From Jingweiarchaeum tengchongense (GTDB lineage: Archaea > Nanobdellota > Nanobdellia > Jingweiarchaeales > Jingweiarchaeaceae), in the NCBI GenBank assembly GCA_038874075.1, contig JAVZDD010000005.1, forward strand, positions 1 through 64,000: a DNA stretch of 64,000 nt, in the 5' to 3' direction. The position numbers were made by a program, and so were the translations under genes. The notes beneath the pieces were generated by a model that saw only the letters and a list, made by a program, of their open reading frames with translations, had not been told where the DNA came from and searched no databases. Positions 33,006 to 41,384 of this stretch are shown here, in pieces (position 1 is the stretch's first letter; each line of letters begins with the position of its first letter).

Positions 33006-34352
33006 ATGAGTATATTCAGATCATATGATATACGAGGGATTTATCCGAATGATTTGAATGAAAAATTAGCATTTGACATTGGTGCTGCGTTCGGCACATA
33101 CATTAAGGGAAAAATCGTTGTTGGTTGTGATTCAAGATTAAGTAGTCCTCCTTTAAAAAAGGCATTAATAAAAGGTCTTCTATCTACTGGAGCAAATGTA
33201 ATTGACATTGGATTAACCACGACACCAATTGTGATGTTTGCGACAAGATACTTAAATTGTGATGGTGGAGTAATGGTCTCTGCTAGCCATAATCCAAAAA
33301 ATTACAATGGGTTCAAGCTCTACGGTAAAAATGGGCTTCCGATTGGAATGGATTATGGAATGGAAAAAGTGCAGGAAATATTTGAGAAAAAATCGTTTTC
33401 AAAGGGTGAGGGTAAATCGACAAGAAAACGCATCTTTAATCAGTACTCAAAATTCATTCTTTCTCAAATAAAAATTAAGAAGCCTTTGAAAATGAAGGTT
33501 GTCGTGGATTGCGGTAATGGTTCGCCCAGTATTATTTATCCTAAAATCTTGAAGAGAATTGGATTGGATGTTTATGAGTTATATTGCGAACCTGATGGTA
33601 ATTTTCCAAATCATGAGCCAGATCCATCGAAAGAAGAAAATCTAAAGGACATTAGGAAAAAAGTGGTAGAAATAGGTGCGGATCTTGGGTTTGCATACGA
33701 TGGTGATGGAGACCGAGTAATTGTGATAAACAAAGATGGAAACATTGTTTACGTGGGTGTAATATTCTCAATATTAATAAAAAGTGCATTGGAGAGATAT
33801 CCTAGTGGTAAGGTAATCTATACTGTTGTCGATTCAAGAGCAATCGAAGAAACAATAAAAAATAATGGTGGTATACCAATACCATGTAGGGTTGGACACA
33901 CATTCATTTCACAAAAAATGTTCAAAGAAGGCGCAATTCTGGCGGGTGAGATCTCTGGTCACTATTACTTTAAAGAGATATTCGGTTGCGATGATGCATT
34001 ATTTGCAACGCTTAGATTAATTGAATATTTAGTAAATTCTGGTAAAGATTTATCTTATTATGATAAGGCACTTCCAAGATACTACGCTGAGATATCCGAG
34101 AAATCAAGGTATCAAATAAAAGAATCTGAAAAATTTGCTTTCATAGAACGATTAAGGGATGAATTTGTGAACAAGGGATACAAGGTCGATACCACGGACG
34201 GTGTGAAGGTGGTATTCGATGATGCCTGGCTTCTTGTAAGACCATCACACACAGAAGCGGTGGTTGCTATCGTTTACGAAGCAATAAATAAAGATGCATT
34301 TGATAAGATGAAGAAATTGGCCAATGAAATAATAGAAAAAATACCAAGGTGA
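33006..34352 (+). CDS. glmM: Phosphoglucosamine mutase / phosphomannomutase family
   Basis: An alpha-D-phosphohexomutase. The start FRSYDIRGIYP and the phosphoserine loop GVMVSASHNPKNYNG are typical, as is the metal loop DGDGDR and the sugar-binding EISGHYYF. Between glmS and a glmU-like gene, the phosphoglucosamine mutase activity (GlcN-6-P to GlcN-1-P) is most likely; phosphomannomutase is a sequence-level alternative. ATG at 33006 is 27 bases after a TATA-like AATTTATATTTA, which argues for it over the ATG at 32994. Confidence 0.9.
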   Translation: MSIFRSYDIRGIYPNDLNEKLAFDIGAAFGTYIKGKIVVGCDSRLSSPPLKKALIKGLLSTGANVIDIGLTTTPIVMFATRYLNCDGGVMVSASHNPKNYNGFKLYGKNGLPIGMDYGMEKVQEIFEKKSFSKGEGKSTRKRIFNQYSKFILSQIKIKKPLKMKVVVDCGNGSPSIIYPKILKRIGLDVYELYCEPDGNFPNHEPDPSKEENLKDIRKKVVEIGADLGFAYDGDGDRVIVINKDGNIVYVGVIFSILIKSALERYPSGKVIYTVVDSRAIEETIKNNGGIPIPCRVGHTFISQKMFKEGAILAGEISGHYYFKEIFGCDDALFATLRLIEYLVNSGKDLSYYDKALPRYYAEISEKSRYQIKESEKFAFIERLRDEFVNKGYKVDTTDGVKVVFDDAWLLVRPSHTEAVVAIVYEAINKDAFDKMKKLANEIIEKIPR

Positions 34353-34356
34353 TGAA

Positions 34357-35685
34357 ATGCAGGCGGTTGTATTGGCTGGTGGTGAAGGGAAAAGGATATA
34401 TCCTTTATTTGCTGGCAGACCAAAGCCAATGTTCAAAATAATTGGGAAACCTATTATTGAATGGACTATTTTAAATGCAAAAAATGCTGGGATAAATGAT
34501 TTCGTGATTGTAATTGGTAAAAATGGTGAGGAGATAAAAAATCATTTCGAGAATGGGAAAAAGTTTGGAGTTAAAATAAAATACGCGCTTCAGGAAGAGC
34601 CACTTGGCATGGCAAATGCACTTCAAAGTGCTGAAGAATTTTTAGATGAGCATTTTCTTGTAATCAATGCTGATGATGTGATTGAGAAAGAAGCGTATGA
34701 ACTCACGATAAATGAATTTGAAGAAACAGGTGCTGACATCATACTCTGCGCAAGAGAAGTCGAGGAAACTTGGAAATATGGTATACTTGGCTTAGATGAG
34801 AATGGTTTCGTGAAAAGAATCATTGAAAAACCAAAAAAAGGTGAGGAGCCAAGCAATTATGCAGTAATAAGTCCTTATTTGATGACAAAGGAGATATTTG
34901 AATACTATAAGAAAATCCAGGTTTCAGATCATCAGTATGAAGATGCAATCCAAGCATTCATTGATGACCATGGGAAAGTCAGATACGTAATTTACAATGG
35001 CTTCTTTTCATCATTCAAATTTCCATGGGATTTATTTAGGATAAATAAGTTTCTTATGGATAATTTTATGGAACCAAAGATTAGTGAAGAGGCAAAAATA
35101 ACAGAGAGTGCTAAAATTGAAGATAAGGTTTTCATCGCAGATGGTGTAAGAGTACTTGAAAATGCAACAATAAGGGGGCCTTGCTTTATCGATGAGAATT
35201 CAATAATTGGTAATAACGCACTCATTAGGAACTATACATCAATAGGTAAGAAGTGTGTAGTTGGATTCTCAACAGAAATCACAAATTCAATCATATGTGA
35301 TGGTTGTTGGTTTCACACGAACTACATTGGCGATTCGATCGTCGATGAAAATTGCGCATTTGGTTCTGGTGCTGTAACTGCAAATTTAAGGTTCGACGAA
35401 GAAAATGTAAAGGTCAAAATTGGTGATAAAATCATTGATACCGGCCTTCAGAAGCTTGGTGTGATCATGGCCAGAAATTGTAGGGTTGGAATTAATGCTT
35501 GTTTGATGCCTGGGATAAAAATTGGTCAAAACAGTGCTATTGGTCCTGGTGTCGTGATATATGAAGATTTACCAGAAAATAAAATCATCTTAAAAAAGAA
35601 AGAGTGCAATGAAGTAATTGATAATAAGTATTTTTTTGGAGATCGTGAAGAGAGAATAAAAAAATTTTCTAAAGAAATTAAGTGA
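34357..35685 (+). CDS. glmU: Bifunctional sugar-1-phosphate nucleotidyltransferase/acetyltransferase (GlmU-like)
   Basis: The N-terminal half is a nucleotidyltransferase (VLAGGEGKRIYPLFAGRPKP, NADDVIEKEAYE). From about 240 the sequence is hexapeptide-repeat, left-handed beta helix (ISEEAKITESAKIEDKVFIA, ENSIIGNNALIRNYTSIG), the acetyltransferase part. Archaeal enzymes of this build acetylate GlcN-1-P and then attach UMP. It has a GGTGATG ribosome binding site and lies four bases after the mutase, so the last two steps are in one operon. Confidence 0.9.
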   Translation: MQAVVLAGGEGKRIYPLFAGRPKPMFKIIGKPIIEWTILNAKNAGINDFVIVIGKNGEEIKNHFENGKKFGVKIKYALQEEPLGMANALQSAEEFLDEHFLVINADDVIEKEAYELTINEFEETGADIILCAREVEETWKYGILGLDENGFVKRIIEKPKKGEEPSNYAVISPYLMTKEIFEYYKKIQVSDHQYEDAIQAFIDDHGKVRYVIYNGFFSSFKFPWDLFRINKFLMDNFMEPKISEEAKITESAKIEDKVFIADGVRVLENATIRGPCFIDENSIIGNNALIRNYTSIGKKCVVGFSTEITNSIICDGCWFHTNYIGDSIVDENCAFGSGAVTANLRFDEENVKVKIGDKIIDTGLQKLGVIMARNCRVGINACLMPGIKIGQNSAIGPGVVIYEDLPENKIILKKKECNEVIDNKYFFGDREERIKKFSKEIK

Positions 35686-36816
35686 TCATAAAATTTTGAG
35701 TAGATTTAATGTCGTTGAAATCATTCCAATGATGCCAAAAAGTGCAATGAAAATGAGTGGTAGGTCACCACCTGGCACAACATAACAAGGCTTTTCGTCA
35801 CCAAATTTTCTAGCTTTTTTGATCAAAAAGCAAAAAATGATGTAGGTTAAGCTTCCTGCGTATGCTCCGCTTATCTCTAGCGCTTGTATGAAAGTTGGGT
35901 TTGCAATTAACATTAAGAAATATGGGACGATGCAAGCAAGTATCCATGGTATTGGTCTATTTAACTTATAATCAAATTTAAATGTATCCTTCAAAACCCA
36001 TGCAAGCATGATGAATGGGGTAGCCAGGGTGAATATTGCAAATAGATTCGAGAAAATGAATAAATGAGTGTCACTCACGCTTTCCGTGGCTATTTCTTTG
36101 ACATCCTGGCCAAATCTACCTACGAAAACGAATGAGAATGATGTAAAAATTGTTAAGCAGATCAACATTCCTATAATAACGGTTTTTTTTGTTAATTCTT
36201 TTTTTTTCTCCATTATCCTCTCGAGATTTGGAACAACAGAATAACCCATGCATGCAAACATTGCTACACCATAAGGCAAAAAGAACTTTGACGTATCAAA
36301 ACTTTTAAGATTTTGGAATTTGATTCCTGGAAAAAGCATTAAACAAAGTAGGATCACCATAATGATCTTTATAAAAGAGAGATAAAGCTCAACTTTTTCA
36401 ACAAGTTTTAATCCGATGTAAACAATTGGTGAAGCAATAATGAAAAATATTGTGGAATAGAGAACAGGTTGTCCACTAATTAAAGTCGATGCGGATGAGC
36501 CAATGCCAATAAGGTAAGCAATCAATGCACCATACATACCAATTACGGTGAAAAAAAGCATTATTGTCTTTGCCTTTTTACCAAGATATTTCTCTGTGAG
36601 ACCAACAATTTGAAGCGTTTCTTTTGTTCTTAAACACACCTCGCACATATAAAGCAAGATGAGCGTACTAATTGTGCCCACGATCATTAAATTTATTAAA
36701 CCAATTAAAAATCCAGCTTTTGCAAATACGTATGGCAATGCGAGAATTCCAGCACCGAAAACAGTCCCAACAATTGCGGCTACACCATGTAAGAAATCCT
36801 TATCAAATTCAAGCAT
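35686..36816 (-). CDS. Amino acid permease (aromatic/hydroxy amino acid, AAAP-like)
   Basis: A 376-residue membrane protein with about eleven helices. The first helix has IVGTVFGAGILALPYVFAKA, the broken-helix motif of the hydroxy/aromatic amino acid permease family (Mtr/TyrP/SdaC). Later helices MFACMGYSVVPNLERIM and PFIMLAWVLKDTF also fit. Substrate cannot be told. It ends at the stop of glmU (convergent, adjacent). Its TATA-like element overlaps that of the divergent tRNA-Glu. Confidence 0.85.
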   Translation of the reverse strand: MLEFDKDFLHGVAAIVGTVFGAGILALPYVFAKAGFLIGLINLMIVGTISTLILLYMCEVCLRTKETLQIVGLTEKYLGKKAKTIMLFFTVIGMYGALIAYLIGIGSSASTLISGQPVLYSTIFFIIASPIVYIGLKLVEKVELYLSFIKIIMVILLCLMLFPGIKFQNLKSFDTSKFFLPYGVAMFACMGYSVVPNLERIMEKKKELTKKTVIIGMLICLTIFTSFSFVFVGRFGQDVKEIATESVSDTHLFIFSNLFAIFTLATPFIMLAWVLKDTFKFDYKLNRPIPWILACIVPYFLMLIANPTFIQALEISGAYAGSLTYIIFCFLIKKARKFGDEKPCYVVPGGDLPLIFIALFGIIGMISTTLNLLKIL

Positions 36817-36820
36817 AGCA

Positions 36821-36850
36821 TATTTAAATCATGTAATACTTAAAAATTTT
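36821..36850. promoter_or_regulatory. Overlapping divergent promoters of the permease and tRNA-Glu
   Basis: TATTTAAAT at 36821-36829 lies about 28 bases before the tRNA-Glu 5' end. AAAATTTTTAAG read on the minus strand (36839-36850) lies about 26 bases before the permease ATG at 36816. The two TATA-like boxes are thus interleaved in a 37-base spacer, each behind the other's start. Confidence 0.5.
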
Positions 36851-36852
36851 GA

Positions 36853-36927
36853 GCCCCCATAGTCTAGTCCGGTCAAGGATGCAAGCCTCTCGAGCTTGAA
36901 ACCCGGGTTCAAATCCCGGTGGGGGCA
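36853..36927 (+). tRNA. tRNA-Glu (CTC)
   Basis: Acceptor arms GCCCCCA (36853-36859) and TGGGGGC (36920-36926), discriminator A. The anticodon stem CAAGC/GCTTG encloses CTCTCGA, so the anticodon is CTC at 36889-36891. The T arm is CCGGG-TTCAAAT-CCCGG. No intron. The next gene's ATG follows 16 bases after the tRNA with only a ribosome binding site between, so the two are likely cotranscribed. Confidence 0.96.
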
Positions 36928-36943
36928 TAACGAGAGGAGTGAA

Positions 36944-37729
36944 ATGGAAAGTGAAGTTAAGAAACATTTTTACAATTTTTTGTCTATTTTTTTAGCCGCA
37001 GTATTTACCTTCTATCTAAGCTCTTTTACAAATGCTGTTCTAGCTGCAAGTTTCTTTGGCATCGTCTTTGCTGTTTTATTTAAAAAATATGCTAAAGTAG
37101 CATATTGTGGATGTTTCATTGGAATGTCATCTTATCTCATACTTGAGTCAATTTATTTCATTTTTCTTGCATCGATGCTAGCAACGATTCTATTACATTT
37201 ATTTAAGGGTAAATTAGAATATGGTGGAAAATTGGGTCTAATTGCATTTCTTTCGGTTCTAATCATTGAATTGCCGGACATATATCGCGCAGAATATAAT
37301 ATCGTCGCAACTGATATTGAAATGAACTTACTTTTAAGTATCCTGGTAATTTTTGTCGCTATCGTTTCATTGGAACTCACATGGATTTTAAGGAATATAC
37401 TCAAATTGGGATTTCCTGAGAGTGAAAGTGTACTTGCTTCTGCTTTTACTGGGTTAATATTTGGTTTGTGTGCTTTTCTAGTGCCTGAAATTAAATCGAT
37501 GGGTGAGGTTGCATATGCTGCTTCTTTTGCTGGAATGTCAAAACCAAAGTTAATTAGAAGGTATATGTTACTAATAGCATTGTTAACCGGTGCGCTTTAT
37601 TTTATTACGGTGCCAATTTTCAGGGGTTTTGGTGGTAAACTTGGTGCGATTGCATTTTTATCCGTTATCATTTCTGTAATGTTCGCATACTTGTGGGACT
37701 ATAAAAAGTTTAAAATAAGTAAAAAATGA
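36944..37729 (+). CDS. Polytopic membrane protein directly downstream of tRNA-Glu
   Basis: A 261-residue protein made of about eight hydrophobic helices, with two internally similar halves: VLAASFFGIVFAVLFKKYAK and GKLEYGGKLGLIAFLSVLII near the first half, VAYAASFAGMSKPKLIRRY and FGGKLGAIAFLSVIISVMFA in the second. This points to an internal duplication, as in small transporters. ATG at 36944 has GAGGAGTG upstream. There is no room for a separate promoter after the tRNA. Function unknown. Confidence 0.75.
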   Translation: MESEVKKHFYNFLSIFLAAVFTFYLSSFTNAVLAASFFGIVFAVLFKKYAKVAYCGCFIGMSSYLILESIYFIFLASMLATILLHLFKGKLEYGGKLGLIAFLSVLIIELPDIYRAEYNIVATDIEMNLLLSILVIFVAIVSLELTWILRNILKLGFPESESVLASAFTGLIFGLCAFLVPEIKSMGEVAYAASFAGMSKPKLIRRYMLLIALLTGALYFITVPIFRGFGGKLGAIAFLSVIISVMFAYLWDYKKFKISKK

Positions 37730-37739
37730 CTTAAATACC

Positions 37740-38066
37740 ATGGGTAGTAAGATCGTGAAAATTAGAAATTGGCAGAAATTCAAGGAACTGATAAATACTC
37801 AGGGCCTTGAAAGCATTGTTTACAATATCGAGCAAAATGGATTATCTGAATCAAGAGAATTAACAGTATTAAGAATCATTGCACCATTGAAGGATGGATA
37901 TTATATATTCATTGATTTTCCAAAAGAGGATAAACTAGGAGAAACAGGTATCAGATTAAGTAAAGACAATTTTGGTAATCGATATATTGATGAAAAAGAT
38001 GTTATAGATTTCTTAAAGCATCAATTTAATAAAAAATTAAATATCTGTTCCTATTGGACGATTTAG
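37740..38066 (+). CDS. Hypothetical protein
   Basis: A 108-residue soluble protein with a helical start (NWQKFKELINTQGLESIVY), a central strand pair (GYYIFIDFPKED) and a charged C-terminal helix. It lies 10 bases after the membrane protein, on the same strand, so it probably belongs to the same transcript. No motif is recognised. Confidence 0.65.
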   Translation: MGSKIVKIRNWQKFKELINTQGLESIVYNIEQNGLSESRELTVLRIIAPLKDGYYIFIDFPKEDKLGETGIRLSKDNFGNRYIDEKDVIDFLKHQFNKKLNICSYWTI

Positions 38067-38119
38067 CGTTATCACAATAAAACAATAAGTTTATATTTTA
38101 CTATGAAGTAGTAATAAAT

Positions 38120-38623
38120 ATGATAAAAAAAATAAAACCAAGTGCTGAGAAGTATTTTGAAATTCTTTTAAAGTTAAACAGCGGTAGAATCGAAGCCGAA
38201 AATGATAAATTAGTTATTGGTATGTTGGAAGATTCAAATTTCAAAGGAGTAAAAGAAAATTTAAATAAAACAATTGATGAATTACTCAAATTTTTTGATG
38301 CAGATGTGAAATCAAAAGATGTATTGGATGCAAACAGAATTTATGCTTGTAATATTGAAATTAAGAACAGAAAAGGTGAGGATGTCTTGGTTGAAATTGC
38401 TGATGGTCTCGTGGGAGAGCCAAAGTACTTTGCATTTATAATGAACAAAGGAAAAATTGGAAGTTTAGAGTTGGCAGAAATAATTGGTCATTATGTAAAT
38501 TACATATCAAGATTCTTTAATTGTAAATCACTAATCTTTGCTTCTGGCACACAGGGAGATATAAGGAAAATTGGGTTCATAATCGAAGAAAAGGAACCAT
38601 TGAAATTACAATATGTTGTTTGA
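38120..38623 (+). CDS. Hypothetical protein
   Basis: A 167-residue protein, alpha/beta, with helix SAEKYFEILLKLNSGRIEAE, strands NIEIKNRKGEDVLVEIADGL, and ISRFFNCKSLIFASGTQGDI. A TATA-like TTTATATTTT at 38091-38100 lies about 27 bases before the ATG, which supports a leaderless start. Family unknown; no membrane segment. It converges with the MoaD/ThiS-like gene, with adjacent stops. Confidence 0.65.
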   Translation: MIKKIKPSAEKYFEILLKLNSGRIEAENDKLVIGMLEDSNFKGVKENLNKTIDELLKFFDADVKSKDVLDANRIYACNIEIKNRKGEDVLVEIADGLVGEPKYFAFIMNKGKIGSLELAEIIGHYVNYISRFFNCKSLIFASGTQGDIRKIGFIIEEKEPLKLQYVV

Positions 38624-38917
38624 TTAACCACCCGCGATCACAGACAAAACAAGGATTTCATCGTTTGGTTCAATCATTTCTTCTAAAATCTCAGAAGCAA
38701 ACGCGCCTTGTGTGAGTTTATTATTTCTCTTAATTATGATTAAACTTGGGGATTCTGTGATGCCATTTGGCCTGTGTAAATATTGATAAACAGGATTTCC
38801 AAATTTATGGTGCAATTTTTCCAAAATTTCTTTAAATGGAACTTTATCTTGAATTTCCATTGAGTATTCACCTGGAAAAATTTCTTTGAGACTTCCTTTA
38901 AAATAAATTTTTACCAT
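38624..38917 (-). CDS. Ubiquitin-like MoaD/ThiS-family sulfur carrier
   Basis: A 97-residue beta-grasp protein that ends in the diagnostic Gly-Gly (LVLSVIAGG), which is thiocarboxylated by an E1-like enzyme. It may serve molybdopterin or thiamine synthesis, tRNA 2-thiolation, or protein modification as a SAMP. No MoaE, ThiF or Moa gene is nearby. The TtuA-like thiolase at 54582 in this window needs such a carrier (TtuB), so tRNA thiolation is one likely role. The N terminus KIYFKGSLKEIFPGEYSMEI fits the fold. Confidence 0.85.
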   Translation of the reverse strand: MVKIYFKGSLKEIFPGEYSMEIQDKVPFKEILEKLHHKFGNPVYQYLHRPNGITESPSLIIIKRNNKLTQGAFASEILEEMIEPNDEILVLSVIAGG

Positions 38918-38996
38918 AATTATTAAGTAACGTGATAACTATTAAAAAATTGTGATTACAAAAATCTTTTATATCCAAAGCTTCACGACTTTCTAT

Positions 38997-39338
38997 ATGT
39001 GGGTCAAAAAATATAAATGGGTAATTGGTGTTTTCTTCCTATTGATTCTTGTTGAAATCTCGATACTAAAATTGAGGGAAGAGATTTCACTCGTTACTAT
39101 ATTAGAAATTGCATCCGCATGTTTATTTATCATATTATATTATTTTATTATAAAAACAGAGTTAAGAATTGGTTCAAAGGTAATAGAAGAAAGATTTCAG
39201 ATGATAGAAACTAAATTTGAGAAACTTGAAAATAAACTCCGGGAAGAAATTCAGTTTTTAAAGTTGGAGATTGCCGAACTAAGAAAGATCATGGAATCAT
39301 TAAATAAAGACATTAAAATTTTAAAGAAAAGACATTGA
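38997..39338 (+). CDS. Membrane protein with C-terminal coiled coil
   Basis: A 113-residue protein with two hydrophobic helices near the N terminus (WVIGVFFLLILVEISIL and IASACLFIILYYFII), followed by a long coiled coil (FQMIETKFEKLENKLREEIQ and onward to the end). ATG at 38997 is 27 bases after a TATA-like CTTTTATATCC. The coiled coil should be cytoplasmic. It converges with tfe with adjacent stops. Function unknown. Confidence 0.7.
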   Translation: MWVKKYKWVIGVFFLLILVEISILKLREEISLVTILEIASACLFIILYYFIIKTELRIGSKVIEERFQMIETKFEKLENKLREEIQFLKLEIAELRKIMESLNKDIKILKKRH

Positions 39339-40004
39339 TTATTTCTTTTCCAATGCCTTCTCTATCTCTGCTATTTCTCTCTCAAGTTCTTTAATCACAA
39401 TGGTGCTATCAACAGCTGTGAGTTGGGAACCACAATAGGGACAACAGAAATTATTTTGCATTGCTTTTGTGAAACTCATTCTAACCTTACATTTTTCACA
39501 TTGGAAAAGTTGAATAACCTTTTCCTTCTCCAATCTTTCTTTTAGTCTTGCCAATTTTATCTTTCTCCTCTTCTTTAATAAGTATAGTGGTCTATCCGGC
39601 ACTACCTTCCAAATATATATCCACCATCCTTTTCTCCTGTCCCTCCTTTTTGTATATTCAACCAATTTCTCATTGTAAAGTTTGTATAACAGACTTCGAA
39701 CAACATTTACCTCAAGATTTAATCTACGAGCTAGCTCAAATTCATCCATTTTATCAACTCTTGAAAGTATGCTATATAATCTTATTCCATCTCGGCCACT
39801 GATCCCAAGAATCAGCTTTGCAATTCTCCTATCTTTTATTAATTCACTTGGTCTGATAGTGATTTTTCTAGCGCTTCGTTTAACTTCTTCTTCTTTTTTA
39901 ACCCTTTTCGTTCTTTTTTTGATTTCTTTTTTAGTTTTTTTAGTCTTAACCTTCTTAATTTCTTTCTTTTTTTTACCTAAAATACGAGAGAGCAAGTTGT
40001 TCAT
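39339..40004 (-). CDS. tfe: Transcription factor E, alpha subunit (TFE)
   Basis: Helps open promoters together with TBP and TFB. The winged helix runs from about 60 to 145 (GRDGIRLYSILSRVDKMDEF, RLNLEVNVVRSLLYKLYNE), then a charged linker and a zinc ribbon with Cys169, Cys172, Cys188 and Cys191, and a short C-terminal coiled segment. The N-terminal 48 residues are extremely lysine-rich (KKKKEIKKVKTKKTKKEIKK), an extension that ordinary TFE lacks. The start overlaps the end of the protease gene by 32 bases. Confidence 0.9.
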   Translation of the reverse strand: MNNLLSRILGKKKKEIKKVKTKKTKKEIKKRTKRVKKEEEVKRSARKITIRPSELIKDRRIAKLILGISGRDGIRLYSILSRVDKMDEFELARRLNLEVNVVRSLLYKLYNEKLVEYTKRRDRRKGWWIYIWKVVPDRPLYLLKKRRKIKLARLKERLEKEKVIQLFQCEKCKVRMSFTKAMQNNFCCPYCGSQLTAVDSTIVIKELEREIAEIEKALEKK

Positions 40005-41151
40005 ACAAGTAGTATATATAAGGAGTGATTATATTTAAAATTAACACCATGGTAAAAATTGAAAAAATTGCATTTATTACGAGTTGTAACGTCTTCTTTT
40101 CTTTGATGAATATGTTGAAAATATCATAAACAATCCTCCCACCATCGGCAATCCATATTGGTATCAAATTGACCATACCAACGCTCAGATTCAAATTTAT
40201 GGTCCATGTGATCACATTCAAAATTTTAAAAAATAAATTAAGTAGTGTTTTTCCGTATTTCATAACCGCTTCTTTCTTATATTCCCAGTTTTGCGTGACT
40301 GTAACGCCCATATAAGCTTTATTTTGCTTCTCACTAAGTTTTATATAAAAAGTACCATTTTCTGTTTGTACAGCAACAATTTCCCCAGGATTTGATTGGT
40401 TCATAAATTGTACAAATTCAGTTATATTGTTTATTTCAAAATCGTTAATTCTTTTAATAACCATGTTCTCTTTTAAACTTGCATTAAAGGCTGGAGAATT
40501 TTTTTCAACAGAGATTATTTTAACCCCATCTAGATGGACCAGATTGGTTGTAATTGGTGATAGAAATACCGATGTAAGATAGATTAGTAAAAAGGCAAGT
40601 GATATGTTCGCAATTGAACCAATACTTGCCACCCTCAATCTTTTTATCCTACTTTCCTTCAACATTTGTCTTTCATCTACTTCAGTAAATGCGATTGGTA
40701 AGAAGATAAATAAACCAAATCCTAAACTTTTGACTTTGATTTTTTCGTTTAATGCTACGATTGCATGTGAAATTTCATGAACGATTATCAGTATAAAAAT
40801 TGAGATGATACCCTCAATAAATGGTATGTAAATGGGTGAACCTGGTATCTTTATTCCTGGTATTGCTAATGTGATTGTTGGTTGCGGCTTTGGTACGGTT
40901 AGAATAGTGTACAAGCTCTGAAATAGGAAAATACAAATCTGAATCATAAAATAAACAGCAATGAAGATGGATATCGTTGATAAAATTTTTATGAATTTAA
41001 ATTTGGATATTTTTTTGAGAAAATTCAAACCTTTCTTTGTCTTGAAAACATAGAAAACTTTCTCCATCACTTGTAACTTATTTCTATTGATGTAAAATAA
41101 GATGATGAGTATCGAATAAAAGATAATCGCAATCAAAAAATCTGGAATCAT
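39973..41151 (-). CDS. Site-2 protease (M50 intramembrane metalloprotease)
   Basis: An intramembrane zinc protease. HEISH (about residues 124-128) lies in a membrane helix, and NLIPIWIADGG (about 328-338) supplies the third zinc ligand. Between them is a PDZ-like domain (AFNASLKENMVIKRINDFEI). About six helices. Such proteases cleave membrane-bound regulators. The ATG at 41151 is preferred, since longer frames up to a GTG at 41238 would overlap the eL40 gene entirely. It lies 38 bases after the eL40 stop. Confidence 0.88.
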   Translation of the reverse strand: MIPDFLIAIIFYSILIILFYINRNKLQVMEKVFYVFKTKKGLNFLKKISKFKFIKILSTISIFIAVYFMIQICIFLFQSLYTILTVPKPQPTITLAIPGIKIPGSPIYIPFIEGIISIFILIIVHEISHAIVALNEKIKVKSLGFGLFIFLPIAFTEVDERQMLKESRIKRLRVASIGSIANISLAFLLIYLTSVFLSPITTNLVHLDGVKIISVEKNSPAFNASLKENMVIKRINDFEINNITEFVQFMNQSNPGEIVAVQTENGTFYIKLSEKQNKAYMGVTVTQNWEYKKEAVMKYGKTLLNLFFKILNVITWTINLNLSVGMVNLIPIWIADGGRIVYDIFNIFIKEKKTLQLVINAIFSIFTMVLILNIITPYIYYLYEQLALSYFR

Positions 41152-41189
41152 TTTAGAGAAAATAGGAAAATGAATCTTATATTCTTTTT

Positions 41190-41360
41190 CTAACCTTTTA
41201 CTTCTTTGTGTTTTGGTCTCAGTGCGCGTGAGCCGCACTTCCTACATTTAACCTTTCCAGACTTCACTTTATATGGGCTGGCTCTTATTTTTGACTTGCA
41301 TACCCTACATACAAATACATTCTGAAACAGCCTTGATTCTGCTTCTTTGAATTTTGCCAT
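41190..41360 (-). CDS. rpl40e: Ribosomal protein eL40
   Basis: A 56-residue zinc-binding large-subunit protein. It starts MAKFKEAESRLFQNVFVCR, which matches the archaeal L40e pattern of an xFxEAExRxF start. Cys18, Cys21, Cys39 and Cys42 (VCRVC, CRKCG) form the zinc site, and the tail ALRPKHKEVKG is typical. Reading: ATG at 41358-41360, TAG at 41190-41192. It sits between the transglutaminase and the protease genes on the same strand. Confidence 0.93.
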   Translation of the reverse strand: MAKFKEAESRLFQNVFVCRVCKSKIRASPYKVKSGKVKCRKCGSRALRPKHKEVKG

Positions 41361-41384
41361 AGAGAAAGACTATGAAGGAGTCTA

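Noticed and set aside
41152..41238. Extended N terminus of the site-2 protease from a GTG
   Set aside because: It would overlap the eL40 gene in another frame and gives a basic segment with no family likeness.
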